Shown: positions 1 through 7,452 of the stretch, one piece after another
Numbering within the stretch: position 1 is the stretch's first letter
How the letters are laid out: each line of letters starts with the position of its first letter
From: RBG-16-64-13 sp963718375
Lineage (GTDB): Bacteria > Actinomycetota > Thermoleophilia > RBG-16-64-13
Assembly: GCA_963718375.1 (NCBI GenBank)
Contig: CAVQZD010000005.1
Coordinates: 806,001 to 870,000 of the forward strand
Direction of reading: 5' to 3'
DNA length: 64,000 nucleotides
Made by a program: the position numbers and the translations under genes
The notes under the pieces: model-generated
The model's input: only the letters and a program-made list of their open reading frames with translations
Told to the model about the DNA's origin: nothing
The model's database searches: none

Positions 1-214
1 CGGTCTCGATCTCGTGATACCCGGGGTCCAGCAGGTCGTTGATGCGCTCGTAGGCCAGGGCCTTCGACGGGTCCATGGGTCCCTGGTGCAGTGTCCCCAT
101 GAGCTTGGGGTTCGGAGGCGCCACGGGCCGCTGATAATACTTGGCGTAAGGCAGCGCCTCCTCTTCGGCGGTCAGCGTCCGCGGTCCGGACCCGGCGTCT
201 TGTGTTCTAGACAT
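1..214 (-). CDS. Partial protein, possibly DAPG-hydrolase (PhlG)-like
   Basis: Only the first 71 codons are in the window; the gene runs off the left edge. The start is the ATG at 212-214, preceded by a purine-rich GGAGGGAG ribosome site. The visible N-terminus ends in a segment rich in Pro, Gly and acidic residues (LLDPGYHEIET) that resembles the opening of the 2,4-diacetylphloroglucinol hydrolase family. Those enzymes are metal-dependent C-C hydrolases acting on acylated phloroglucinols. The match is from memory and short, so the function is tentative. It lies 33 bp downstream of the flavoprotein gene and is probably the next member of the same minus-strand operon. If the family call is right, it fits the phenolic theme of the operon. 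Confidence 0.4.
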   Translation of the reverse strand, partial: MSRTQDAGSGPRTLTAEEEALPYAKYYQRPVAPPNPKLMGTLHQGPMDPSKALAYERINDLLDPGYHEIET

Positions 215-247
215 GGGCTCTCCCTCCACGCTCTCGGCGGTCGGCGC

Positions 248-1969
248 TCACGGCTGGTACGGGTAGGTCTCTAGGGGCACCCGTTCGCGGCTGAGCGCGA
301 CCTGCCCTTCCTTGTCCTGCACGATGATCCACTCAAGGTCGTCCCTGCTGCGCTCGGGGTAATCCTCGCGCAAGAACCATCCCAGCGATTCCTTCCGGTC
401 CAGCGAGGCCTTGAAAAACATCTCCGCACACAGCAGCGCGGCCCCGCACTCGTTGACCCCGAACATCTGATGAGGATCCTCGGCCTTCAGCTCGGGCAGC
501 AGGGCTTTCAGCTCCTCCACCCGGGCGAGAGCCGCCTGCATACGCGTCTCGTGGCGGTAGAGGCTGTTGCCCACCGGCTGCATCACTTTCTGTATCTCGG
601 CCACCATCTCCATGGGCTTCATCTTGCCCTTGCTCTTGAGCGGGGCCGTGAAACGAGCATCGGCGGCAGCGACTTGGTCGTCCGCGGCCGCGGGCGACGA
701 GGCGCCCGCCGCATAATCCGCCGCGGACGGTCCGGCAACCCGTCCGGAGAAGGTAGCGAAGCCTATGCCCGAACCGCGATGGCGCCCGGGCTGCGCCGTG
801 GCGCCCCATGCGCGCGACCCGTGAACCACCAAGTCGCCGGCGCCAAAAAGGCCGGGGATGCTCGTAGCCATGTCCTCATCCACCCATAGGCCGCCGAACT
901 CGCCCACCAGGCCGGGCACTATGTGATCAGTGGTCTGCTGCGAGAAAGCGTTGAAGAACAGGTAGCCCCATAGCCTGTCAGAGTACGGCCGGTTGTAGAA
1001 ATCCTGCGAGGCCAGCATGGAATGCGTGAAGCAGTTCAGGGGGTTCTCAGAATCGCGATAGTGCATCGGCCCGTTGCCCGCGATCGTCTCCTTGTACCAG
1101 GCTGCGATACTGTCCGCGTTGATGTCCGGATGAACCTCGCTGATGGTGGGCAGCCCGATGTTCTCACCCTTGTCGTTGTACAGGCAGTACTCCACGCCCA
1201 TCTCCGACTCGAAGTGGTCCAAGTTCGTCCAGTTGTAGAACGAGCCGTACTCGCAGTTGGTGAACTTGGCCCCAGCCCGGTAGGCGGCCGCCACACCCTC
1301 GCCGCGCGCGGGCGACCACATCGGCATCACCCGGTAGCACTGGTTGCCGCAGGCCAACACCACTGCTTTGGCACCGAACACTTTCTGCGCGCCCGTGTCT
1401 ATGTCATAGGCCACGATGCCTGCCGCCCTGCCGTTGTCAGTCAGCAGGTCCACCATGCCCGTCCGGTCGACGAACTTCATGCCCAGCTTGCGCGCATACT
1501 TGCGCACCTCGCGCATGTAGTCGAGTTCGATGGCCACCAGAGTCCATGGGTAGGGTGTGTTCTGGTCGAAGATGGGCTTGCCGTCCGCCTTCTTACCCAC
1601 CGGCTTTGAGCCCCACTTCAGAGTGTGGAACTTGCCGTCCTCGCCTTTGTCGATCTTGCCGCCCGACCACGTGTCGAGAGCGTCGGCATTGCCGTTCAGC
1701 ATGCTTGCGTACTTGAGCAAAGCGTTCTGGTTGTTCAGATAGAGGCCGATGTGCTTGAGGTAGAACTGCGCGAACTCTTCCGGCGTGCTGTCGCCCAGGA
1801 TGAGCATGATGCCTGCACCCCGGTTCGCCTTGCCCGAATAGCCGCTCGTGTACTTCTCTACCACAGTGACGTCAAGCGTGGGGTCCTGCTCCTTCGCCGT
1901 GATCGCGGCCGCCAGGCCGGCGATGCTGCCGCCGACGACGAGGACGTCTGTGGTCATGTGTTCACTCAT
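248..1969 (-). CDS. FAD-dependent oxidoreductase, AprA/FrdA-like flavoprotein subunit
   Basis: The 573-residue protein opens with an FAD-binding Rossmann motif (VLVVGGSIAGLAAA, about residues 9-22). It has a second FAD-contact region near the C-terminal third (GLFGAGDLV) and a C-terminal REDYPER segment typical of the succinate dehydrogenase/fumarate reductase/adenylylsulfate reductase flavoprotein superfamily. No signal peptide is visible, so it should act in the cytoplasm. The ATG start has a strong GGAGGAGAGG site. Directly upstream (16 bp) is a two-cluster ferredoxin, the arrangement seen in AprAB-type pairs. No sulfate-activation genes are present, so it more likely reduces or oxidises an organic, perhaps aromatic-derived, substrate. 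The substrate cannot be told from sequence. Confidence 0.8.
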   Translation of the reverse strand: MSEHMTTDVLVVGGSIAGLAAAITAKEQDPTLDVTVVEKYTSGYSGKANRGAGIMLILGDSTPEEFAQFYLKHIGLYLNNQNALLKYASMLNGNADALDTWSGGKIDKGEDGKFHTLKWGSKPVGKKADGKPIFDQNTPYPWTLVAIELDYMREVRKYARKLGMKFVDRTGMVDLLTDNGRAAGIVAYDIDTGAQKVFGAKAVVLACGNQCYRVMPMWSPARGEGVAAAYRAGAKFTNCEYGSFYNWTNLDHFESEMGVEYCLYNDKGENIGLPTISEVHPDINADSIAAWYKETIAGNGPMHYRDSENPLNCFTHSMLASQDFYNRPYSDRLWGYLFFNAFSQQTTDHIVPGLVGEFGGLWVDEDMATSIPGLFGAGDLVVHGSRAWGATAQPGRHRGSGIGFATFSGRVAGPSAADYAAGASSPAAADDQVAAADARFTAPLKSKGKMKPMEMVAEIQKVMQPVGNSLYRHETRMQAALARVEELKALLPELKAEDPHQMFGVNECGAALLCAEMFFKASLDRKESLGWFLREDYPERSRDDLEWIIVQDKEGQVALSRERVPLETYPYQP

Positions 1970-1985
1970 GATCCTCTCCTCCCCG

Positions 1986-2213
1986 TCAGGCCAGGTTCTC
2001 GCGGGGGAACAGGTACGACTCGTACTTCGGATGCACTTTGATGCAGTGCTCCGGACAATTGATCTCGCAGTACATGCACTGCACGCACTCCTCCGGGTAG
2101 GCGATCACCGGCTTCTTAGCCTTGTCGTCCCATTTGATGATGTCTATGAAGCAGGCCTTGAAGCAGGTCTTGCATCCGGTGCAGAGTTCCCTGTTGACGA
2201 TGATCGTGTTCAC
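1986..2213 (-). CDS. Small 2[4Fe-4S] ferredoxin, AprB-like
   Basis: A 75-residue ferredoxin with two four-cysteine motifs, CTGCKTCFKAC (about residues 11-21) and CVQCMYCEINC (about 43-53), each able to bind a [4Fe-4S] cluster. The open frame extends further upstream, but the GTG at 2211-2213 is chosen because an AAGGAG site sits about 10 bases before it and homology begins there. It sits between the EthD-like gene (26 bp upstream) and the flavoprotein gene (16 bp downstream), and is very likely the electron-transfer partner of that flavoprotein. Confidence 0.85.
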   Translation of the reverse strand: MNTIIVNRELCTGCKTCFKACFIDIIKWDDKAKKPVIAYPEECVQCMYCEINCPEHCIKVHPKYESYLFPRENLA

Positions 2214-2239
2214 ACTAGCCACACTCCTTGGCACACCCC

Positions 2240-3073
2240 TCAACGGGTGGTCACGTAGCCTCTCCACTGCTGCAGATGGTCCGACTCTGGGCGATCGAGT
2301 ATGAAGACGCCCACGAGATCCTTGTAGGGTTCGAAGTACGGGAACGCGTCCCATGCCGCCCAGGACGGCTTGGTGTACTGCGAGGCGCGGTCCACGAAGG
2401 CCTTGCGCCAACCCTCGCTGTCATCGGACCAGATCTCGGCTATGCGTTGAAACGGGTTGATGCGCGGGTCATCCAGTTGTCGGCTGGAGAGGAAGCGCGT
2501 CACCTCGGGCTGCGCCACCACCTGCGGAGCGAAGACCTCCTTGAACCACTTGTCACCCTCGTCGATGGACACACCGTCCGGGTACTTGAGCAAGAACAAC
2601 CACCGGAAGTTCGCGCCCTCGTCAGTATGCCGCCCCTCACCTTTGAAGTCGTCCTCCCAGAAGACAGGCGCGAATGAGAACACGATGGGGTGATATCCGT
2701 CGCGACTACCCTGCCAGCCCGACTGGCGGAGCACCTTGCTGGGCGGCTGGGTGGTCAGCTCCATGAAGTCTTCGGGGTACTCCTCGCCGAACGCAAGCCC
2801 TGCAGGCATGCCCGTGCCCTTCTGCTGGAAGATGTTGAACAGCCAATAGTGCTCGGTCATCATGCCGTTGTAGGTGCCGAAATCCTGGGCCCCTTCGGGC
2901 AACGGCAGGGCGTGATAGGTGCAGTACTTCGTGCAGTAGGGCATGAACTGCGAGATGCTCTCAGGCACGTGCTGCTTGTAGAGCCAGCGCCATATGCGCG
3001 GCCGGTCGTTGTCTGAGCGGAAGTTCTGCAGAATGAAGCTCCGCATCGGCTGGAATTCGGGGAAGTAGGCCAC
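2240..3073 (-). CDS. EthD-like dimeric alpha+beta barrel protein
   Basis: A 277-residue soluble protein, rich in Trp, Phe and Tyr, with no signal peptide or membrane segment. The C-terminal half (a leading strand KYPDGVSIDEGDKWF, then VTRFLSSR and a later FPYFEPY region) looks like the EthD/dimeric alpha-beta barrel fold, and the first half may be a diverged copy. The open frame begins at 3202 inside the upstream gene, but the GTG at 3071-3073 with a GGTAAGGGGA site is the likely start. It lies 10 bp after the FMN protein gene in the same operon. EthD-like proteins accompany oxygenases and redox enzymes of ring compounds, but no catalytic role can be assigned. Confidence 0.55.
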   Translation of the reverse strand: MAYFPEFQPMRSFILQNFRSDNDRPRIWRWLYKQHVPESISQFMPYCTKYCTYHALPLPEGAQDFGTYNGMMTEHYWLFNIFQQKGTGMPAGLAFGEEYPEDFMELTTQPPSKVLRQSGWQGSRDGYHPIVFSFAPVFWEDDFKGEGRHTDEGANFRWLFLLKYPDGVSIDEGDKWFKEVFAPQVVAQPEVTRFLSSRQLDDPRINPFQRIAEIWSDDSEGWRKAFVDRASQYTKPSWAAWDAFPYFEPYKDLVGVFILDRPESDHLQQWRGYVTTR

Positions 3074-3083
3074 CTGTGTCCCC

Positions 3084-4043
3084 TTACCTCTCGGGCTTGA
3101 CCGGCTGTATGAAGGTCTTGTACGCCTCGGCCCGCCGCTTGTACTCGTCGGTCTGCTTGGCCTCGGCGAACGCACCCTCGTTCCTGCCGATGTCCTCGAC
3201 ATGCTTGATCTTGCCAGGTAGCAGGTTGTGCGCGTGCTCCATCTGCTCGGCCGGGTAGACGAACTTGAGCTTCCCGTCCTCCACGACCAGTTCGCCCTTG
3301 ATGCCGCAGACGCTGCACTCCACCGTCTTGCCGTCTTCGGCGATGTGCATCAGGCGAGCGTGGCAGTTGGCGCACACACCGGGGTCACCCCGGTACTTGT
3401 AGCTGTCGGGGTCCAGGGCCGCCTCGGCGATGTTCTTGCCGGCCTGTCGGATCGTGGCCACGCGGTCGTCCTCCATGGCAAGCGACTTGGCCCAGGTGAA
3501 CACCAGATCGTCGACCGTCCGCCAACCCTGAGGCATGCCGAACAACGCGAAGTCCGCGCTCATGCGGCAGGCCCAGTCGCTGCCGCCGATGCCGATGAAA
3601 GTGGCGAAGCGCTGCTTAAGAGCCCGGGGGTCGGGTCCGCCGGGGCCGCCACCCTTCTTCTCGTGGATGCTCGCGGCAATGGTCAACATGCCCAGATCGT
3701 GGCTGGGACCGGCGATGCGGTCCTGGAAACACCGGAAGAAGCCGGGGAGACCCTTCTCAAAGATAGGCATGACGAAGATGACCCCATCGGAGTCATAGAT
3801 CTTCTCTTCGAGCCAGCGCAGGTCGTCCTTTCGCACGCAACGGGCGGAGCCTCCGGCAAACACGCCATCCTTCCCGGTGACGCACGACAGGCAGCCGTTG
3901 CAGGGCACCAGGTCCAGGTCGAGCATGTGGATGAACTCGATCTCGGCTCCTGCTTCTTGGGCACCCATGAGGGCCTCTTTGGCCATCTGGTCGTTGGTGC
4001 CGTTCTTGCCGCCCCCTGATATCGCTAGGATCTTCACAGCCAC
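3084..4043 (-). CDS. NADPH-dependent FMN reductase / iron-sulfur flavoprotein-like, with C-terminal zinc ribbon
   Basis: A 319-residue flavodoxin-fold protein. The N-terminus (KILAISGGGKNGTND) is a phosphate-binding loop for FMN. A compact cysteine cluster, PCNGCLSC with a later Cys, at about residues 47-65 is like that of iron-sulfur flavoproteins and could hold a [4Fe-4S] cluster. The C-terminal part adds CANCHARLMHI...CSVCG, a four-cysteine zinc-ribbon or rubredoxin-like knuckle. It probably shuttles electrons between a ferredoxin and a partner enzyme. It is 45 bp downstream of the methyltransferase gene and 10 bp upstream of the EthD-like gene. The fusion of an FMN domain with a cysteine-knuckle tail suggests intramolecular electron transfer, which is inference. 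Confidence 0.75.
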   Translation of the reverse strand: MAVKILAISGGGKNGTNDQMAKEALMGAQEAGAEIEFIHMLDLDLVPCNGCLSCVTGKDGVFAGGSARCVRKDDLRWLEEKIYDSDGVIFVMPIFEKGLPGFFRCFQDRIAGPSHDLGMLTIAASIHEKKGGGPGGPDPRALKQRFATFIGIGGSDWACRMSADFALFGMPQGWRTVDDLVFTWAKSLAMEDDRVATIRQAGKNIAEAALDPDSYKYRGDPGVCANCHARLMHIAEDGKTVECSVCGIKGELVVEDGKLKFVYPAEQMEHAHNLLPGKIKHVEDIGRNEGAFAEAKQTDEYKRRAEAYKTFIQPVKPER

Positions 4044-4088
4044 GCCTCTTCTACCTTTCTATACATGTCTGTACTTCAGACAGGTTTT

Positions 4089-5423
4089 TCACGTCCGCAC
4101 GGACTCGACCATCGCCATCATGTTCTCGGGCTTGGCGGTATCGACCGTGGCGCCGACATCCAGGATGAAGCCGCCCCCGGGGGCCGCAGCATCAATGAGC
4201 TCACGGCAGTACTCCTGTACCTCCTGGACGGTGCCCAGTTGCAGCAGCGTGTTCGGGACGTTGCCCTGGATGCAGGCAATACCCCCCAAGACCTCCTTGG
4301 CCTTGCGCATGTCCGTGCGATCGAAATGCCAGACCGTCCGCCCGCGAGGCACGTCGGCGATCACTTCCAGGCGATTGTTGTAGCCGCCCTCGGCGAACAG
4401 ATAGGGCACGAACCCGTCCGCGATGAGCCCCAGGATGACCTTGCGCAAGCTGGGCCAGTAGAACCTGCGGTACTGGTCGTCGTTCATGAAGGAGTCGGCG
4501 CCCTTGTGCAGAGGCATGAAGACCAGCGGCGGGTTGAAGGGTGACGCACTGCGGGTGATCCACCTCACGCATGGACCCACCAGCCTGTCACACGCCTCCA
4601 ACAACTTCTCCGGTTGCCGATACATGTCCATCATGACGCCGCGAGTGCCCCTGAGCGTGTCCCCGATGACATCGAACGGAGCCTTGGACATCGGCCCGAT
4701 GGTCCCCGGGAAGCCCTCAGCCTTCAGCCGTCCCAGGAGTCCGAAGACATTGCCAGCCCACGCCCTGCTTTCTTCTCCGGCCGCCTTCAGCTTGGCTAGG
4801 CTCTCCTGCACTTCCTCATCCCCCCAGCGAGCCAGGTAGAGTGCTGACGCGGCCACCTCCACCAGGTCCCACGGTGCCACCAGCTTGCCCAGGCCCTTGA
4901 GCCCAGGGGCCGTCCGCGGCAGCCACACATGCAGTAGGAAGTCGGTCGGATCGTCAATGAGCAGGTCGTACTCGTCGGCCCGCATCCACTCCTGCTCGTT
5001 GTACTGAAAACCCGCTTCGCGCGGTACCCCATGTCCCGGCCAACTGAGAAGAGCCACCTCGAGGATCTCGAAGGCTCTCGCAGGGACCGCCGACACTATG
5101 GGAACGATCATGGAATCAGTCTGCAGAGTGCGGTTGCAGGCCAGCCACGCCTCCATGGCCCGAGGGTAGTCATGCATCGCGTCATACGGGGTCATGCCCG
5201 CGCTGGTGGCGGGATAATGGCCGGCCAAGGTGCAGACGGGCACTCGATCCGGTTCGCCTTCCAGGAGGATGGCCTTCTTCAGCCTGGTGGCCCTCGCCGT
5301 GTACGTCGCGGCCGCTTCAGGGCCTGCGAAGTCTGAATGGGGCTCGACAAACACGCTCCACCGACGCTCAAGCCTTTCGTCTGGAGTCAGCTCTGACCAA
5401 TCCTTTGCGGCCGTCTCGCTCAT
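4089..5423 (-). CDS. Uroporphyrinogen decarboxylase-family (UroD/MtbA-like) cobalamin methyltransferase
   Basis: A 444-residue TIM-barrel protein of the UroD superfamily, which includes methylcobamide:CoM methyltransferases and the methyl-donor subunits of O-demethylases. Recognisable segments are DRVPVCTLAGHYP near residue 60, LFAEGGYNN near 345 and a C-terminal GGFILDVGATVDTAKPENM. True haem-pathway UroD is usually near 350 residues and lacks such a long N-terminal extension. Its start is one base past the stop of the cognate corrinoid protein gene, with a GGGGTGA site. The pairing implies methyl transfer between a substrate and the corrinoid. Methoxylated aromatics are the likely substrate given the context, but methylamines or other methyl donors are not excluded. 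Confidence 0.8.
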   Translation of the reverse strand: MSETAAKDWSELTPDERLERRWSVFVEPHSDFAGPEAAATYTARATRLKKAILLEGEPDRVPVCTLAGHYPATSAGMTPYDAMHDYPRAMEAWLACNRTLQTDSMIVPIVSAVPARAFEILEVALLSWPGHGVPREAGFQYNEQEWMRADEYDLLIDDPTDFLLHVWLPRTAPGLKGLGKLVAPWDLVEVAASALYLARWGDEEVQESLAKLKAAGEESRAWAGNVFGLLGRLKAEGFPGTIGPMSKAPFDVIGDTLRGTRGVMMDMYRQPEKLLEACDRLVGPCVRWITRSASPFNPPLVFMPLHKGADSFMNDDQYRRFYWPSLRKVILGLIADGFVPYLFAEGGYNNRLEVIADVPRGRTVWHFDRTDMRKAKEVLGGIACIQGNVPNTLLQLGTVQEVQEYCRELIDAAAPGGGFILDVGATVDTAKPENMMAMVESVRT

Positions 5424-5424
5424 G

Positions 5425-6057
5425 TCACTTCACCCCTACAGTCTCCTTGGCAAAGGCCACGGCTTCCATGGCATCCATGCCGAATGCGTCGGCTCCTGTG
5501 TACTGGCGGACGGTGTCGTCCATCTGGCCTCCACCGATGATTATCTTGAGGTCCTTGCGCAGATCCGCGGCCTCCACCTGTTCGATGGTGGTCTTCATGG
5601 AGTCGAACGCCACCGAGAGAAAGCCGGAGAGCGCGAGGACGTCGGGGTGGTGCTCCTTGACCGCCTCTACGAAGCGCTCCTCGGGCTGATCGATGCCCAA
5701 GTCGTGCACGGTGAAGCCGTTCACCTCGAGCATGAAGCCCACTATGTCTTTGCCGATGTCGTGGATATCGCCACGGACAGTGCCCAAGACCACTATGCCG
5801 AGCTTCTTGGTCTCGCCGGTCTGGGCGGCCATACGGGGCTTGAGGACCTCACCGATCTTGCGCAGCATCTCGCCACTCATGATGAGTTCGGGCAGGAAGT
5901 ACTCGCCCTCCTGATAGCGCGTGCCCACCACCTGCATGGCCTCGGACGAAAGGTCCAGGATCTTGCCCGGGTCTTCGCCCTGAGCGAGCATGTCGTCTAC
6001 GATCTTGAGAGCCTCGTCCTCTTGCATGTTGGCCATGGCTTCGACTAACTCGTGCAT
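5425..6057 (-). CDS. Corrinoid (B12-binding) methyltransferase protein
   Basis: A 210-residue methyltransferase corrinoid protein of the MtaC/MtmC/MtvC type. A four-helix cap domain (about residues 1-85) precedes a Rossmann B12 domain. The lower cobalt ligand is in GDIHDIG (His99), followed by the SGFLS segment near 144 and the IIGGG loop that holds the nucleotide tail. It carries the methyl group on cobalt for the UroD-type partner encoded one base downstream. The start has a GGAGACGGG site. No corrinoid reactivase (RamA/MtvD-like) gene lies next to it in the window, so reactivation must be supplied elsewhere or by the neighbouring Fe-S/flavin proteins. Confidence 0.92.
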   Translation of the reverse strand: MHELVEAMANMQEDEALKIVDDMLAQGEDPGKILDLSSEAMQVVGTRYQEGEYFLPELIMSGEMLRKIGEVLKPRMAAQTGETKKLGIVVLGTVRGDIHDIGKDIVGFMLEVNGFTVHDLGIDQPEERFVEAVKEHHPDVLALSGFLSVAFDSMKTTIEQVEAADLRKDLKIIIGGGQMDDTVRQYTGADAFGMDAMEAVAFAKETVGVK

Positions 6058-6093
6058 CGCCCGTCTCCTACGCTTGACCTGGAACCCGCTCTG

Positions 6094-6129
6094 GGGTCGC
6101 GGCCGGCGGGCGACCGCCGGCCGCGACCC
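6094..6129 (-). terminator. 16-bp perfect GC-rich hairpin between importer and methyltransferase genes
   Basis: A perfect inverted repeat with two 16-base arms (6094-6109 and 6114-6129) closes on a 4-base loop. It sits 31 bp beyond the stop of the binding-protein gene and 37 bp before the corrinoid gene start. There is no T-run after it, so it may attenuate or stabilise the importer transcript rather than act as a classical intrinsic terminator. Confidence 0.6.
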
Positions 6130-6159
6130 AGGATATGAACAATCGACTGCTGAGGATCC

Positions 6160-7386
6160 CTAGTTGAGGGTCCTTATGAAGTTGAACACGCCCTTCTTGC
6201 TGTCAGCTGGATCGACACCTATCTGGAACTCGACCAGGAATCCCGTGACCCCTTCGTAGGTCCGGTCGGGGGTGTAGGTCTGCAGACCCTCGAGCGTGAC
6301 CACGTCGGTCAAATTCTGGAGCGCTTCACGGACTGCTTCTTTGTCGTCGGCGCCGCCGGCCTGTTCCATGGCCGCCTGCAGGACGACGAGGTAGTCCGCA
6401 CCCACGGCTGCGAAGAAGTCAGGTGCGAATCCGTAGAACGCCTTGTAGCGGTCGTAGAAATCGACCTGGAAGTCCTTCATAGGCCAATCATCAGGTAGAG
6501 CCTGCGGATTGACCAGGCCGCCGGAGTCCATCACGTAGAGGCCATCCACAGCTGCCGGCCCCTTTGCCATGATCGAAGGGTGAGCGGCCGCCGGTGACCC
6601 TTGGATGGGCACGGTGACCCCTAGGTTGCGCAGGCCTTGGTAGATGGCCGGTTGTGCGACTGGGTTGGACAGAGTGAAGATGGCATCCGGGTTGGTGCTG
6701 TTGTAGCCCTCCATGATCTTGTTGAGGATCGACTGCGGATCGGCGAGCACCAGACCGAATGTGTCAGGCAGCACCGTGATCTCGAAGCCTTCGGTCGCGC
6801 TGATCTCCTCGAGCTTGATCAGAGTCTCCTGGTGGATGGCCAGGGTATCGCCTATGGCCAAGATGTTCTTGTAGCCCTCGGCCTTGATTACCGCGACCAG
6901 CGCTTCGGCCTGGGTGACCGGGCCCGCCGACATCATCACGCTCCACTCGTACTTGGTGTTGGCTTCGATTTGATCAAGGCTGGCCGGTCCTGCGCCGACC
7001 ATGGGTATCTGGGCGTCTTCGCAGATCTGGCGACCCGCTTCCTGCCCGAACTGGATGAACGGACCCACGAAGTACTCGATCCCGTCCTGTTCGATGAGCT
7101 TGGTCATCGCGGCGGTCATCGAGGTGACCTCGGACTTGTCGTCTTCGACGATCAGTTCTATCTGGCGGCCGTCTATGCCACCGTTCGAGTTGATGTAGTC
7201 CACTTGGTATTTGGCACCGTTCTGGATGGATACACCCGGAGCCGCACTGGCCCCGGTCAGGCTGGTGACCATACCTATCTTGATGGTGTCGCTCGTACCG
7301 CCCTCCTCACCGCCGCAGCCGGTGGCCACCACGGCCATCACCAGCAGTACGACTAGGAGCCCTACGAACATGTACCTTCTCTTCAT
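6160..7386 (-). CDS. LivJ-type ABC transporter substrate-binding lipoprotein
   Basis: A 408-residue periplasmic-binding-protein type I (Leu/Ile/Val-binding-like). A lipoprotein signal peptide (MKRRYMFVGLLVVLL... with a lipobox ending ATGC, Cys near residue 24) anchors it outside the membrane. The body has typical landmarks: IKIGMVTSLTGASA, a GGIDGRQIEL segment and a ligand-cleft region FVGPF. It delivers its ligand to the LivH/LivMGF transporter encoded immediately upstream. A GGGAGG site precedes the ATG. Members of this family bind amino acids, amides and also aromatic acids. Operon position with a methyltransferase and redox genes suggests a phenolic or methylated substrate, which is inference. 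Confidence 0.9.
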   Translation of the reverse strand: MKRRYMFVGLLVVLLVMAVVATGCGGEEGGTSDTIKIGMVTSLTGASAAPGVSIQNGAKYQVDYINSNGGIDGRQIELIVEDDKSEVTSMTAAMTKLIEQDGIEYFVGPFIQFGQEAGRQICEDAQIPMVGAGPASLDQIEANTKYEWSVMMSAGPVTQAEALVAVIKAEGYKNILAIGDTLAIHQETLIKLEEISATEGFEITVLPDTFGLVLADPQSILNKIMEGYNSTNPDAIFTLSNPVAQPAIYQGLRNLGVTVPIQGSPAAAHPSIMAKGPAAVDGLYVMDSGGLVNPQALPDDWPMKDFQVDFYDRYKAFYGFAPDFFAAVGADYLVVLQAAMEQAGGADDKEAVREALQNLTDVVTLEGLQTYTPDRTYEGVTGFLVEFQIGVDPADSKKGVFNFIRTLN

Positions 7387-7452
7387 GGTTCCTCCCTCTC
7401 CTGTCTCGCGATCTGAATGCGTCCCGCCCGTACTCGATTCCCTTTGTTGACG

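Noticed and set aside
248..2213. Dissimilatory APS reductase (AprAB)
   Set aside because: Flavoprotein and ferredoxin resemble AprAB, but no sat, qmo or dsr genes are present and neighbours are corrinoid/aromatic enzymes.
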